Shown here: positions 1 through 8,520 of the stretch, one piece after another | How the letters are laid out: each line of letters starts with the position of its first letter | Position numbering within the stretch: position 1 is the first letter of the stretch | Origin: Candidatus Zixiibacteriota bacterium | GTDB lineage: Bacteria; Zixibacteria; MSB-5A5; GN15; PGXB01 | Assembly: GCA_016933695.1 (NCBI GenBank) | Contig: JAFGAL010000024.1 | Coordinates: forward strand, 1 to 64,000 | DNA length: 64,000 bases | Direction of reading: 5' to 3' | Translations under genes and position numbers: made by a program | The notes under the pieces: generated by a model | Told to the model about the DNA's origin: nothing | What the model saw: only the letters and a program-made list of their open reading frames with translations | Databases searched by the model: none

Positions 1-83
1 GAAAACTACTGACTATTATCAATATTATGCTGGCAAAAAAACAGAATTGGAACACAAATCAGGCTTGACAGATAAGACAGTCG

Positions 84-407
84 CTACAGTACTACTGCGG
101 TGCCGCTGGCGGATACCATCAGCATATTGCCACCGCCGCCGGCGGAGATGGTTTCATAATCGAGATCAACCCCGACCACGGCGTTGGCGCCAAGTCTCTG
201 AGCTTCTGCAACCATCTCATTTATTGCGGTTTCTTTGGCGGTGCGCAATTCTTTTTCATACGCGGCGGACCGTCCGCCAACAATATCGCGGATACCGGCG
301 AAGAAGTCTTTGAAGATGTTTGCGCCCAGGATTGCCTCGCCGCTGACCAGTCCCTTGTATTCCTTGATCGGTTTCCCGTCAATTGTTGGAGTGGTGGTAA
401 TCAGCAT
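84..407 (-). CDS. YbjQ/UPF0145 family protein
   Basis: This 107-residue protein matches the YbjQ (UPF0145, PF01906) family in length and pattern. It starts [14 protein letters not shown], has the [16 protein letters not shown] segment near residue 25, and ends with the [15 protein letters not shown] strand typical of the family. The family forms small pentameric cytosolic proteins; it is sometimes called heavy-metal binding, but the function is not established. An AAGG ribosome site lies 7-8 bases before the ATG. The gene stands alone, separated from lepA by a 300-base non-coding stretch. The assignment is firm at family level only. Confidence 0.9.
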   Translation of the reverse strand: MLITTTPTIDGKPIKEYKGLVSGEAILGANIFKDFFAGIRDIVGGRSAAYEKELRTAKETAINEMVAEAQRLGANAVVGVDLDYETISAGGGGNMLMVSASGTAVVL

Positions 408-556
408 AATTGACCTTTCATGTACTGAACAGATTACTGTCTTTTATTATAAGCATATCACTTATCAAGGTAGACAATCACATTTGTGGTTTACGTTAAA
501 ATACAATTGGAGTTGCTATCAGGCAAGAAATGTCCGGGATTCTGGTTTCTGATTGG

Positions 557-578
557 CGGTCGATCTGAGGATCGACCG
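557..578. repeat. 9-bp perfect inverted repeat, TGAG loop
   Basis: The arms CGGTCGATC (557-565) and GATCGACCG (570-578) enclose a four-base loop. No T-tract follows on either strand, so it does not look like a standard rho-independent terminator. It lies about 130 bases beyond the end of lepA. Confidence 0.7.
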
Positions 579-617
579 ATCACAGGCAGGGGGACATTGT
601 TCGTGTCGTAGTCGCAG

Positions 618-641
618 GTCAAACTCTGCCGAGGGTTTGAC
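618..641. repeat. 7-bp perfect inverted repeat
   Basis: The arms GTCAAAC (618-624) and GTTTGAC (635-641) have a ten-base loop. It lies 40 bases from the previous inverted repeat in the same non-coding stretch and is not followed by a T-tract. Confidence 0.6.
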
Positions 642-708
642 GATTGTATCGGGGGTTCAAGAAGCCATTCGTGTCAATTCCTCGGAAGGGATTAACCTCC
701 ATCGGATT

Positions 709-2502
709 TCATGAGTCGATTTTCAGTGCCGCCAGGAATGCTTCCTGCGGGATTTCGACCGTGCCGATTTGCTTGAGCCGTTTTTTGCCTTCTTTCTGGC
801 GTTCTAAAAGTTTGCGTTTGCGGGTGATATCGCCGCCGTAGCATTTGGCCGTGACATTTTTGCGCAGGGGCTTGACCGATGCTCGCGCAATGATCCGGCT
901 TCCGATCGAGGCCTGAATGACCACCTCGAATAATTGTCTTGGAATGAGGCCGCGCAGTTTCTCGGTGAGATTAAGACCGTATTTATATGCTTTGTCGCGA
1001 TGGATAATCACCGATAGGGCATCGACCGGCTCGCTGTTGATCAGGATATCGAGTTTAACCAGATTCGATTTGCTGTAATACGGCAGGCCATAATCCAGCG
1101 ATGCGTAACCTCGTGAAATGGATTTCAATTTATCATAAAAGTCGAATATGATCTCGGAGAGCGGGAAGGCATAGCTGAGGACTGCTCGCGACTGAGTCGG
1201 GTATTCGGTATTTTTATAGATGCCGCGTCGTTCGGTACACAGCCGCATGATCGCCCCCAGCGAATCGGGAAGCGTGATCACCTGAGCATCGACATAGGGT
1301 TCCTCGACATATTCGATTTTGGCCGGATCGGGCATTTGTGTCGGCGAGTCCACCTCGATCAGTTCCCCGTTGCTGAGAAAGGCATGGTATTCGACATTGG
1401 GGACGGTATTGATAATGGTCTGGTCGTACTCGCGCGCGAGTCGTTCGGTGATGATTTCCATGTGCAACATGCCGAGGAATCCGCACCGGAATCCGAATCC
1501 GAGCGCGCTGGAGGTTTCGGGGGTGAAACGAAGCGACGCGTCATTAAGCATCAGCTTTTCCAGCGCATCGCGCAGTTCGGTGTAATCCTCGGCGATGGCC
1601 GGGTACAGCCCGGAGAAAACCATCGGTTTGATCGCCACGAAGCCGGGCAGGGCCGAGGCGGTGGGATCGCTGGTTGATGTGATCGTGTCGCCGACACGGG
1701 TGTCGGAGACATTTTTTATATTGGCGTAGAGGTAGCCCACCTCGCCGGCGCCGAGGCGTTCCAACGGGAAATTGGTCAGCCGTCGACAGCCGACCTCATC
1801 GACTTCGTACTGCTTGCCGTGTGAGAAAAACTTGATCCGGTCGCCCCTGGCCACCGACCCGTCGACGATTTTCACATAGGCAATCGCCCCGCGATAGGAA
1901 TCGTAGACCGAATCGAACACCAGCGCTTTGAGCGGACGGTCGGGATTCCCGGCCGGCGGCGGGACTTTATTGACGATGGTTTCGAGCAGTCGGTCGATTC
2001 CCTGTCCGGTTTTGGCCGAGCAGTGAATAATGTCCTCCTGGTTGCAGCCGATCAGGTCGATGATTTGTTCCGCGACGATATCGGGTTGCGCGGCGGGGAG
2101 GTCGATTTTATTGATGACCGGGATAACCTCCAGATCGTTTTCGATTGCCAGGTAGAGATTGGATACGGTTTGCGCCTCGACTCCCTGCGCGGCATCGACC
2201 ACCAGCAGAACACCCTCGCATGCCGACAGCGAGCGGCTGACCTCGTAGGTAAAATCGACATGACCGGGGGTGTCGATCAAATTCAGCTGGTAGATAGTGC
2301 CGTCTTTTGCCTTGTATGCCAGTCGAATGGCATGCGCCTTGATTGTGATACCGCGTTCGCGCTCGAGATCCATATCATCGAGGACCTGCGAGCGCATCTG
2401 CCGCTCGGTAATGGTCCGGGTGGACTCAAGCAGTCGGTCGGCCAGGGTCGATTTGCCATGGTCGATATGCGCGATAATCGAGAAGTTCCGTATATTCTTC
2501 AT
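709..2502 (-). CDS. lepA: Elongation factor 4 (LepA), back-translocating ribosomal GTPase
   Basis: The 597-residue product has the normal length and order of LepA: an N-terminal GTPase domain with the P-loop region AHIDHGKST at residues 11-19, switch II DTPGH, and NKID for guanine recognition. EF-G-like domains II, III and V follow, then the LepA-specific C-terminal domain ending in [17 protein letters not shown]. LepA is a translational GTPase that acts on the ribosome during initiation or stalled elongation. The gene is monocistronic. A clear promoter lies just upstream and is divergent from the next gene's promoter. The start [10 protein letters not shown] matches the family start. Confidence 0.98.
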   Translation of the reverse strand: MKNIRNFSIIAHIDHGKSTLADRLLESTRTITERQMRSQVLDDMDLERERGITIKAHAIRLAYKAKDGTIYQLNLIDTPGHVDFTYEVSRSLSACEGVLLVVDAAQGVEAQTVSNLYLAIENDLEVIPVINKIDLPAAQPDIVAEQIIDLIGCNQEDIIHCSAKTGQGIDRLLETIVNKVPPPAGNPDRPLKALVFDSVYDSYRGAIAYVKIVDGSVARGDRIKFFSHGKQYEVDEVGCRRLTNFPLERLGAGEVGYLYANIKNVSDTRVGDTITSTSDPTASALPGFVAIKPMVFSGLYPAIAEDYTELRDALEKLMLNDASLRFTPETSSALGFGFRCGFLGMLHMEIITERLAREYDQTIINTVPNVEYHAFLSNGELIEVDSPTQMPDPAKIEYVEEPYVDAQVITLPDSLGAIMRLCTERRGIYKNTEYPTQSRAVLSYAFPLSEIIFDFYDKLKSISRGYASLDYGLPYYSKSNLVKLDILINSEPVDALSVIIHRDKAYKYGLNLTEKLRGLIPRQLFEVVIQASIGSRIIARASVKPLRKNVTAKCYGGDITRKRKLLERQKEGKKRLKQIGTVEIPQEAFLAALKIDS

Positions 2503-2530
2503 TTCCTAACCACGTTTCAGGCGAACGGAG

Positions 2531-2559
2531 AAAATACCATGTTGCGCCCCATATGTCAA
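2531..2559 (-). promoter_or_regulatory. lepA promoter
   Basis: On the minus strand there is TTGACA (2554-2559), a 17-base spacer and TATTTT (2531-2536). The expected transcription start is near 2524, about 22 bases before the lepA ATG. It is back to back with the promoter at 2591-2618. Confidence 0.65.
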
Positions 2560-2590
2560 TCGGTTGAATGGCCTATCTTCCTAATAGTCC

Positions 2591-2618
2591 TTGACATTGT
2601 TTTATGCCGGGCTATATT
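2591..2618 (+). promoter_or_regulatory. Promoter of the CDP-alcohol phosphatidyltransferase gene
   Basis: TTGACA (2591-2596), a 16-base spacer and TATATT (2613-2618) form a near-consensus housekeeping promoter. The predicted transcript start near 2625 lies downstream of an in-frame upstream start codon at 2604 and so supports translation from 2643. Confidence 0.75.
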
Positions 2619-2642
2619 TCGCACCGAAAAAGAGGAATAGCC

Positions 2643-3251
2643 ATGACCGAAATAAACAAAATGAAACGCGAGCTGTATGAGCGGTCAACCCCGGTTCTGG
2701 GTCGGATCTGTCTCAAGCTCGGATTCACCCCCAATATGCTGACCGGTATTTCGTTTTTGTCGGCAATCGTTTCCGGGATATTTTTCTGGAAAGCCAATAT
2801 CCTTTGGGGGGTTATCTGGATGATAATCAATGCGATAACCGACATGCTCGACGGCGCCACGGCGCGCGCCGGGAATATGGGGACCACGTTCGGGGGGATT
2901 TTAGACCATGTTTCCGACCGCTACGGCGAGTTTTTTATCCTGGCCGGGATTGCCATGTCGGGGCTGGTTCATCCGGGGTGGGCGCTGTTTGCGCTGTTCG
3001 GGATGATTATCGCCAGCTATACCCGGGCGGCGGCCGAGTCGATGGGCAATATCGAAAACTGTGCGGTCGGCTTTATGGGGCGGCTGGAGAAGTTCATCCT
3101 GATTATTGTCGGGTGTTTTTTGGAGTTATATGTCAGCAAGGGGCACTGGCTGGAAATCGCATTGATCGTGGTCGGGGTTACTTCGTATATCACATCGGTC
3201 CAGCGCCTGGTTTATACCCACAAGGTTTTAAAGGACAGAGAAAAGGAATAA
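2643..3251 (+). CDS. CDP-alcohol phosphatidyltransferase, phosphatidylinositol-phosphate-synthase-like
   Basis: This 202-residue integral membrane enzyme carries the complete family signature DG-x2-AR-x8-G-x3-D-x3-D, beginning DGATAR near residue 61. That signature binds the divalent metal and the CDP-diacylglycerol headgroup. Several hydrophobic segments surround it. The family transfers a phosphatidyl group from a CDP-linked lipid to an alcohol. The length, and the nearby inositol-phosphate synthase gene at 4998, make inositol phosphate a plausible acceptor, but the acceptor cannot be read from sequence alone. The start at 2643 has an AGAGGAA site and lies downstream of the predicted transcription start. 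Only six bases separate it from the kinase gene, so the two are probably co-transcribed. Confidence 0.85.
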   Translation: MTEINKMKRELYERSTPVLGRICLKLGFTPNMLTGISFLSAIVSGIFFWKANILWGVIWMIINAITDMLDGATARAGNMGTTFGGILDHVSDRYGEFFILAGIAMSGLVHPGWALFALFGMIIASYTRAAAESMGNIENCAVGFMGRLEKFILIIVGCFLELYVSKGHWLEIALIVVGVTSYITSVQRLVYTHKVLKDREKE

Positions 3252-3257
3252 TCGGTT

Positions 3258-4193
3258 ATGATAACGGCGATCGGCAACCCGGTCTATGATTATATCAAAA
3301 CGCAAAAAATCGACACGAGAGAACGGGTGCTTTCCGGTTGCAGTACGAATGCGGCGCTGGCGCTGTGTCGCCTCGGGTCGGAGGTCCACCTGGTCGGCGC
3401 CATCGGCGATGATTTCAAGGACGATTTCACGAAAAAACTGGCCGAGGCACACATCGGTCATACGATTATTCCGTCGAAAAGCTCCGGTGGTTTTTCCCTG
3501 ATTTATTATGATGATTTCGGCAATCGCACGCTTGATCTGCTCGGTCGCGCCGAACCGATCGGGGTGTTGCATCCCGACATGTATCGCGCGTCGGAGGCGA
3601 TCTTGATCGCTCCGATTCTGGGCGAGGTGTCGCTGGAGGAGATCGGGATTATCCGCGACAATTTTCCCGGTTTCTATTTTTGCGATCCGCAGGGATTATT
3701 GCGCAACGCCGATGAGTCCGGACGTATCTATCATGAAAAAGTTGCGGGGATCGAAAACGCGCTGGCACGTTTCACGGTGGTCAAGCCGAATGAGTTGGAA
3801 GCGAAAGTGCTGACCGGAATCGATTGCCGTCAGGACCCGTACCGCGCCGCGCGGATGATTAAGTCGTGGGGACCGGAGATCGTGATCGTAACCCTGGCCG
3901 AATTGGGATCGGTGATTTTTGATGGTAACGTGCTTATCGATATCCCGCCGTATGCGGTCGATTTGCTCGATGCCACCGGCGCGGGGGACACGTACATGGC
4001 GGGATTCACGTTCGAATATTTGCGGACCGGTGATTTGCGCCGTGCAGGCTGTTTCGCATCGTGCGTCAGTTCGATCATGATCGAGCAGGTCGGCCCGGAT
4101 TTTGTCATGGCCGAATCCGAGGTTCGTCGCCGTCAGCAAACGCTTCTGGCCAAAACCGATTTTAAGGTGGCGGTTCCGGCGGCATCGACATAA
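3258..4193 (+). CDS. PfkB-family carbohydrate kinase
   Basis: The 311-residue protein belongs to the ribokinase/PfkB family. It has the N-terminal GCSTNAALALCRLG segment, the substrate-facing KPNELEA motif, and the C-terminal ATP and catalytic motif DATGAGDTYMAGF near residue 240, whose Asp is the general base. Substrates in this family range from sugars to nucleosides. Its position directly behind the phosphatidyltransferase and 0.8 kb before inositol-phosphate synthase hints at a polyol or inositol-related substrate, but this is inference. It is convergent with the TetR gene. Confidence 0.85.
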   Translation: MITAIGNPVYDYIKTQKIDTRERVLSGCSTNAALALCRLGSEVHLVGAIGDDFKDDFTKKLAEAHIGHTIIPSKSSGGFSLIYYDDFGNRTLDLLGRAEPIGVLHPDMYRASEAILIAPILGEVSLEEIGIIRDNFPGFYFCDPQGLLRNADESGRIYHEKVAGIENALARFTVVKPNELEAKVLTGIDCRQDPYRAARMIKSWGPEIVIVTLAELGSVIFDGNVLIDIPPYAVDLLDATGAGDTYMAGFTFEYLRTGDLRRAGCFASCVSSIMIEQVGPDFVMAESEVRRRQQTLLAKTDFKVAVPAAST

Positions 4194-4199
4194 AACCAT

Positions 4200-4856
4200 C
4201 TACCCGGCCATCCCGGAAAATAACACCCGCAGAACCGCTTCCCGATCGGCAAAACCGCGCGCTTTTTTCCCTCGTGCGGGTGCGGTCATGATCGTGTGAT
4301 TCAATGACAGTAACACCGCCAGAAGCACGTCGACCAGCGCCTGCCGTGACAGATCACGACGGATTTCGCCGGTGTTGATTCCGCGCGCGACAATGTCGGT
4401 GACATGGCCACGATGCAAGTCGACCAGATGGGCGCGAAATCCGGCGGACAGTTCCCCGCCGTTTTCAAAGAGCATATTCAGGCAGAATTCCGCCTCGACC
4501 GGATTGGCAGTCCAGTATTCCTCGAGGGTGCGGACGTAGTCGAGCATGCGGTCGTGCACGCGGACCGCCTGTTCCCGGGCCAGGTACGATTCCCAGAACT
4601 GCTGGTATTCATCGAAAAACAACTCGGTGACAAATGCCAGGAGGTTATCCTTGTGGGTAAAGTATTGAAACAGCGATCCCTTGGACACGCCGGCAGTGTG
4701 CGCGATACCGTCGAGCGCGGTGCGGTCGGAAGATGCGGAGGCAAAGGCGCTCAGCGCCGCACGGTAGACCGCGGTTTTTTTGGTGGGGGGAAGTTTGCGG
4801 AAGGTGGCGGTGACAACGCCGTCCTTTTCCAGTTCGACAATCAGATTTTCATCCAT
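4200..4856 (-). CDS. TetR-family transcriptional regulator
   Basis: The 218-residue protein has the TetR architecture. An N-terminal helix-turn-helix (about residues 30-75, with IAHTAGVSKGSLFQYFTHKD) is followed by a variable helical ligand domain. The YFTHKDNLLAFV stretch is the classic end of the TetR DNA-binding domain. It is divergent from inositol-phosphate synthase, and its own start region contains a palindrome that overlaps its predicted transcription start, which suggests autorepression. The ligand is unknown. It might sense a lipid or fatty acid like many TetR proteins beside lipid genes, but nothing in the sequence proves this. Confidence 0.9.
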   Translation of the reverse strand: MDENLIVELEKDGVVTATFRKLPPTKKTAVYRAALSAFASASSDRTALDGIAHTAGVSKGSLFQYFTHKDNLLAFVTELFFDEYQQFWESYLAREQAVRVHDRMLDYVRTLEEYWTANPVEAEFCLNMLFENGGELSAGFRAHLVDLHRGHVTDIVARGINTGEIRRDLSRQALVDVLLAVLLSLNHTIMTAPARGKKARGFADREAVLRVLFSGMAG

Positions 4857-4876
4857 ATAGTATTAATCTATTATAA

Positions 4877-4892
4877 ATGACTTTATAGTCAT
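4877..4892. promoter_or_regulatory. Candidate TetR operator
   Basis: ATGAC (4877-4881) and GTCAT (4888-4892) are perfect inverted arms around TTTATA. The repeat ATAAATGA also occurs directly at 4873-4880 and 4891-4898. The site overlaps the predicted start of the tetR-like transcript. Confidence 0.5.
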
Positions 4893-4896
4893 AAAT

Positions 4897-4923
4897 GATA
4901 TAGCACCAACATATAATTGTCAA
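4897..4923 (-). promoter_or_regulatory. Promoter of the TetR-family gene
   Basis: On the minus strand, TTGACA (4918-4923) is separated by 15 bases from TATATC (4897-4902). The spacing is short but the hexamers are good, and the predicted start falls inside the palindrome at 4877-4892. Confidence 0.5.
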
Positions 4924-4932
4924 GTTTTTTTC

Positions 4933-4961
4933 TTGCCTCGCCGGAACGAGTGATGTATATT
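4933..4961 (+). promoter_or_regulatory. Promoter of inositol-phosphate synthase gene
   Basis: TTGCCT (4933-4938), a 17-base spacer and TATATT (4956-4961) are present. The transcript should start near 4968, which rules out the in-frame start at 4917 and supports the ATG at 4998. Confidence 0.6.
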
Positions 4962-4997
4962 GGCGGCGTTAAAAAACCATGTAAAGGAGTATGCGTG

Positions 4998-6230
4998 ATG
5001 GGCAAATTACGAGTGGCGATTATCGGCGTGGGCAACTGCGCGTCATCATTCGTCCAGGGAGTGGAGTTTTACAAGAACGCCCGCGAGGACGAATTCGTGC
5101 CGGGGATCATGCATGTGAATCTCGGCGGATATCATATTCGCGACATTGAATTTTCGGCCGCGATTGATATAGACAAGAACAAGGTCGGCAAGGATCTTTC
5201 CGAAGCGATTTTCACCAAACCGAACAACACGTACAAGTTCTGTACCGTGCCGAAGAGCGGTATTATCGTTCAGCGCGGCATGACGCACGACGGGCTGGGC
5301 AAGTACCTTTCGGAAATAATCGAGAAGGCTCCCGGCGACACGGTCGATATCGTGAAATTGCTTCGTGACACCGGGACCGACGTGGTGGTCAACTATTTGC
5401 CGGTGGGTTCCGAAGAGGCGACCAAGTGGTATGTCGAGCAGATTCTCGACGCGGGTTGCGGTCTGGTGAACTGCATTCCGGTTTTTATCGCCCGCGAGCA
5501 GTACTGGCAGAAGCGTTTCGAGGAAAAGGGCCTGCCGGTAATCGGCGACGATATCAAATCCCAGGTGGGCGCGACGATCGCGCACCGGGTGCTGACGCGT
5601 CTGTTCCGGGAACGCGGTGTCAAACTGGAACGCACCAGCCAGCTCAATGTCGGCGGCAATACCGATTTTCTCAACATGCTGGAGCGTTCGCGTCTGGAAT
5701 CGAAGAAGATTTCGAAGACGAATGCGGTGACCAGCCAGCTCGATTATGACATCGGCGCCGGCAACGTGCATATCGGCCCGTCCGACTATGTCTCCTGGCT
5801 GACCGATCGCAAGTGGGCGTATATCCGGATGGAGGGAACGACGTTTGGCAATGTCCCGCTGAATATCGAATTCAAGATGGAAGTCTGGGATTCCCCGAAC
5901 TCCGCCGGCGTGGTGATCGATGCGGTGCGCTGTTGCAAGCTGGCACTTGACAACAAGCTGTCCGGCGCGATCAAGGCCCCGTCGTCCTATTTCAAGAAAT
6001 CGCCGCCGGTGCAGTACACCGACGATGAGGCGCGCCGTCTGACGGAGGAATTTATTCTCAAGTACGGCTGGAAAAACGAGACCAAAACCAGGCGGAAAAT
6101 GACGATCAAGGGCAAGCAGGAAACGAAGACAACCGCGAAAACGACCAATCGGATGAAGACGACCACGACGACCAAGGCGAAGGCGACTCCACGGAAACGG
6201 GTAACGCGCAAGACGCTGCTGAAAAAGTAG
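4998..6230 (+). CDS. ino1: myo-Inositol-1-phosphate synthase with basic C-terminal tail
   Basis: The 410-residue protein begins with the Rossmann segment [15 protein letters not shown] (NAD binding). It carries family motifs such as [31 protein letters not shown] and [12 protein letters not shown]. The enzyme converts glucose 6-phosphate to inositol 3-phosphate using NAD, and it resembles the shorter actinobacterial/archaeal type. The start at 4998 has an AAGGAG site. The last roughly 50 residues form an unusual Lys/Thr/Arg-rich tail ([15 protein letters not shown]) that the catalytic family does not need. That same DNA is also open in the -1 frame, giving an acidic tail. The gene ends in a strong terminator. 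Confidence 0.92.
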   Translation: MGKLRVAIIGVGNCASSFVQGVEFYKNAREDEFVPGIMHVNLGGYHIRDIEFSAAIDIDKNKVGKDLSEAIFTKPNNTYKFCTVPKSGIIVQRGMTHDGLGKYLSEIIEKAPGDTVDIVKLLRDTGTDVVVNYLPVGSEEATKWYVEQILDAGCGLVNCIPVFIAREQYWQKRFEEKGLPVIGDDIKSQVGATIAHRVLTRLFRERGVKLERTSQLNVGGNTDFLNMLERSRLESKKISKTNAVTSQLDYDIGAGNVHIGPSDYVSWLTDRKWAYIRMEGTTFGNVPLNIEFKMEVWDSPNSAGVVIDAVRCCKLALDNKLSGAIKAPSSYFKKSPPVQYTDDEARRLTEEFILKYGWKNETKTRRKMTIKGKQETKTTAKTTNRMKTTTTTKAKATPRKRVTRKTLLKK

Positions 6231-6261
6231 TTTCCAAAGTACCGTTCAAACGGTAGATTAC

Positions 6262-6290
6262 GGGCGAACTGAAGAGGTTCGCCCTTTTTT
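6262..6290 (+). terminator. Rho-independent terminator after inositol-phosphate synthase
   Basis: The perfect stem GGGCGAAC (6262-6269) / GTTCGCCC (6277-6284) has a seven-base loop and is followed by six T residues (6285-6290). Confidence 0.9.
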
Positions 6291-6301
6291 ATGCAGGGAG
6301 A

Positions 6302-6922
6302 ATGATGAAACACGGATGGTTTGTCACGTTTGAGGGAATCGACGGTTCCGGCAAAACCACGCAATGGAAGTTGACCGAAAAATATCTGAGGAAGTGCGGC
6401 TATGACCTGCTGGCATTACGCGAGCCGGGATCGACTGCGCTGGCGGAACGGATCAGGAAAATCCTTCTGGATAAAAAACTTGCAATCACACCGGTGGCGG
6501 AGTTGAACCTGTATCTGGCGGCGCGTGCCGGACTGGTGCAGGAGGTCATCGCACCGGCGCTGAAACAGGGACGGGTTGTTGTCTGTGACCGTTTTTACGA
6601 TTCCACCACGGCGTATCAGGGGTACGGCCGCGGGCTTGATATTGCGTTGATCAGGAAACTCAATGCCCTCGCGGTCGGCAGTTGTATCCCCGATCTGACC
6701 TTTCTTGTCGACGTGGACTACGCGACGTCGCTGTCCCGTCGCAAAAAGACTTCTGATCGGCTGGAATCGGAATCCCGGGCGTTTTTTAAGCGGGTGCGCG
6801 AGGGATTTCTGGAGATTGCCCGGAAAAACAAAAAACGAGTTGTGGTGCTGGACGGCAGAACATCTGTCGATGAATTGTTTGCAGAGGTACGGGCGTGGCT
6901 GAATCGCAGGTTGACCATATAG
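6302..6922 (+). CDS. tmk: Thymidylate kinase
   Basis: The 206-residue protein phosphorylates dTMP to dTDP. The P-loop FEGIDGSGKTTQ lies at residues 9-20. The DR motif appears in VVCDRFYDSTTAYQGYGRG near residue 95, which contacts dTMP. The lid region RRKKTSDRLESESRAFFKR follows. Length and order are normal. A GGGAG ribosome site lies just before ATGATG. The gene heads a tight operon: the next gene starts inside its 3' end. Confidence 0.95.
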   Translation: MMKHGWFVTFEGIDGSGKTTQWKLTEKYLRKCGYDLLALREPGSTALAERIRKILLDKKLAITPVAELNLYLAARAGLVQEVIAPALKQGRVVVCDRFYDSTTAYQGYGRGLDIALIRKLNALAVGSCIPDLTFLVDVDYATSLSRRKKTSDRLESESRAFFKRVREGFLEIARKNKKRVVVLDGRTSVDELFAEVRAWLNRRLTI

Positions 6923-8520
6923 AAATCGGCCGGGAACGCGGTCGTGCGCGAGGCCTATTATTGTGGGGATTGGTCTTTTTTTTCGGCATGATTTCGGTTG
7001 TCGCGGGATTGACCGTGTTTATTCTGACCGATCGAAATCTGTATTATCAGTACCGCCTGACATCATCACTGGAATTGATCCAGCATTTTTATCCCGAAGC
7101 GTATAATGCCGATTCGCTGATGGCCCTGGCCCGTGAGGCGGTGTTTCAGACCCTGGATCGATATTCGGGGTATCTCGATCCTCGTGAACTCGATCAGGTC
7201 ACCGAGGAGTTTTCCGGCAGTTATGCGGGAATCGGCATAACCATCGTGGCTCATCAACAGGGTCTTCTGGTGATGTCGGTGCGGGAGGACGGTCCGGCGG
7301 GACGGGTCGGGATCAGCACCGGGGATATAATCATCAGGGCCGATTCGGTCAGTCTGGCGGGGCTCAGCGCGCACCAGTCGACCTTTCTGTTGCGCGGACC
7401 GGAGGGATCGGTGGTTGCTATCGATTTAGTTCGCAACGGCATGGCGGATACCCTGTCATTCACACTGAGCCGGGAGAAATTGAAATTAATACATATTCCC
7501 TTTGCGGGTTTGACCGAGCATAACGCCCTTTACATTCGGATAATCGATTTTGAGGCGGGGTTGTCGGAGGAGTTGTCGGCGGTGCTCGATTCGGTTTTGA
7601 TGCCCAATCGGGATTCCGTAGCCGGAATCATTTTCGATTTGCGTGGAAATCCCGGCGGTCTTTTGAACGAGGCAATCACGGTTTCGAATATGTTTCTTGA
7701 GGAGGGGACATTGATTGTCGGAATCAAAGGACGGTCGCACTGGCAAAACGTGGGGTATAAGGCCACCGGCGGCGATATTACCAATGGCCTGCCATTGGTC
7801 GCCATTGTCGATCGCGGATCGGCATCGGCATCGGAGATATTCTCGGGCACGCTGAAATACGCCGCTCGGGCGGTTTTGATCGGCGATACGACCTTCGGCA
7901 AAGGACTGGTTCAGGAATACAAGGGGCTTGGCGACGGTTCCGGCATTCGCTTGACCACGTCACGCTACTATTTCGAGGGCGGGATTTTTCTCAATGATCC
8001 GGCCTTGCCACTGGACAGCGCGCATGGAATCGCTCCGGATTATTATATGGAATTTGTCGAGCGTGAGGATTTCCCGCGTCAGCTTGAAAACACCGGTCTG
8101 CTTCGCGAGTTCGCATCGAAATATCGTGATGAGATCGTCATGGGACCGAAACTGTCGACGGCATCGCCGCCGTGGTTTGCGGCGTTTGTGGAATATGCGC
8201 GGGGGACCGATTTCGAGTATGAATCGGAACTCACCGAAGTGGCCCGGTTGACTGAGGAGTATGCCAGTCTCAGCAATGCCTCTGAAAGCACGCTTCGGGC
8301 GATCGGCCGGATTGTCAATCTCGCCGCAAGGGAAGACGAACGGCAGATGGAGGCGTATCGCGATTATATTGTCCGGCGGTTATACCAGATTGCGGTCGAA
8401 AGCGAATATGGCATAACCCGGGCGTACCGCGATGCCATCATTCCCTATCGTCCGGATATTCATCTTGCGGAGAAGATTCTGATCGATTCTCTGCATACTT
8501 CAACCGAGTCTTTGCCATGA
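6895..8520 (+). CDS. S41-family C-terminal processing peptidase (CtpA/Prc-like), membrane anchored
   Basis: The 541-residue protein starts with GTG at 6895 behind an AGAGGT site inside tmk (28-base overlap). One hydrophobic helix (about residues 22-45) anchors it. A PDZ domain (about residues 105-175, YAGIGITIV...GPAGRVGISTGDII) precedes the S41 protease core. The nucleophile Ser lies in DRGSASASE and the catalytic Lys in FGKGLVQEY, both intact. Such enzymes trim C termini of periplasmic proteins. A roughly 150-residue helical tail follows the catalytic domain, as in many bacterial CtpA proteins. Its substrate is unknown. Confidence 0.93.
   Translation: MAESQVDHIEIGRERGRARGLLLWGLVFFFGMISVVAGLTVFILTDRNLYYQYRLTSSLELIQHFYPEAYNADSLMALAREAVFQTLDRYSGYLDPRELDQVTEEFSGSYAGIGITIVAHQQGLLVMSVREDGPAGRVGISTGDIIIRADSVSLAGLSAHQSTFLLRGPEGSVVAIDLVRNGMADTLSFTLSREKLKLIHIPFAGLTEHNALYIRIIDFEAGLSEELSAVLDSVLMPNRDSVAGIIFDLRGNPGGLLNEAITVSNMFLEEGTLIVGIKGRSHWQNVGYKATGGDITNGLPLVAIVDRGSASASEIFSGTLKYAARAVLIGDTTFGKGLVQEYKGLGDGSGIRLTTSRYYFEGGIFLNDPALPLDSAHGIAPDYYMEFVEREDFPRQLENTGLLREFASKYRDEIVMGPKLSTASPPWFAAFVEYARGTDFEYESELTEVARLTEEYASLSNASESTLRAIGRIVNLAAREDERQMEAYRDYIVRRLYQIAVESEYGITRAYRDAIIPYRPDIHLAEKILIDSLHTSTESLP

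Larger units (their letters stand above)
408..708. other. Non-coding stretch between YbjQ gene and lepA
   Basis: No convincing protein is encoded here. The part next to the YbjQ gene is AT-rich and contains a TATAAT on the minus strand (446-451), but no well-placed -35 hexamer was found. The half next to lepA holds two perfect inverted repeats, listed separately. No lepA terminator with a T-tract was seen. Confidence 0.6.

Noticed and set aside
408-708. Possible tRNA or other standard RNA gene
   Set aside because: No T-arm consensus (GGTTCGAATCC-like) nor CCA-type acceptor stem was seen here or elsewhere in the window.
4917-4997. N-terminal extension of inositol-phosphate synthase from an upstream in-frame start codon
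   Set aside because: The -35 and -10 boxes lie within it, and a strong AAGGAG site precedes the ATG at 4998.
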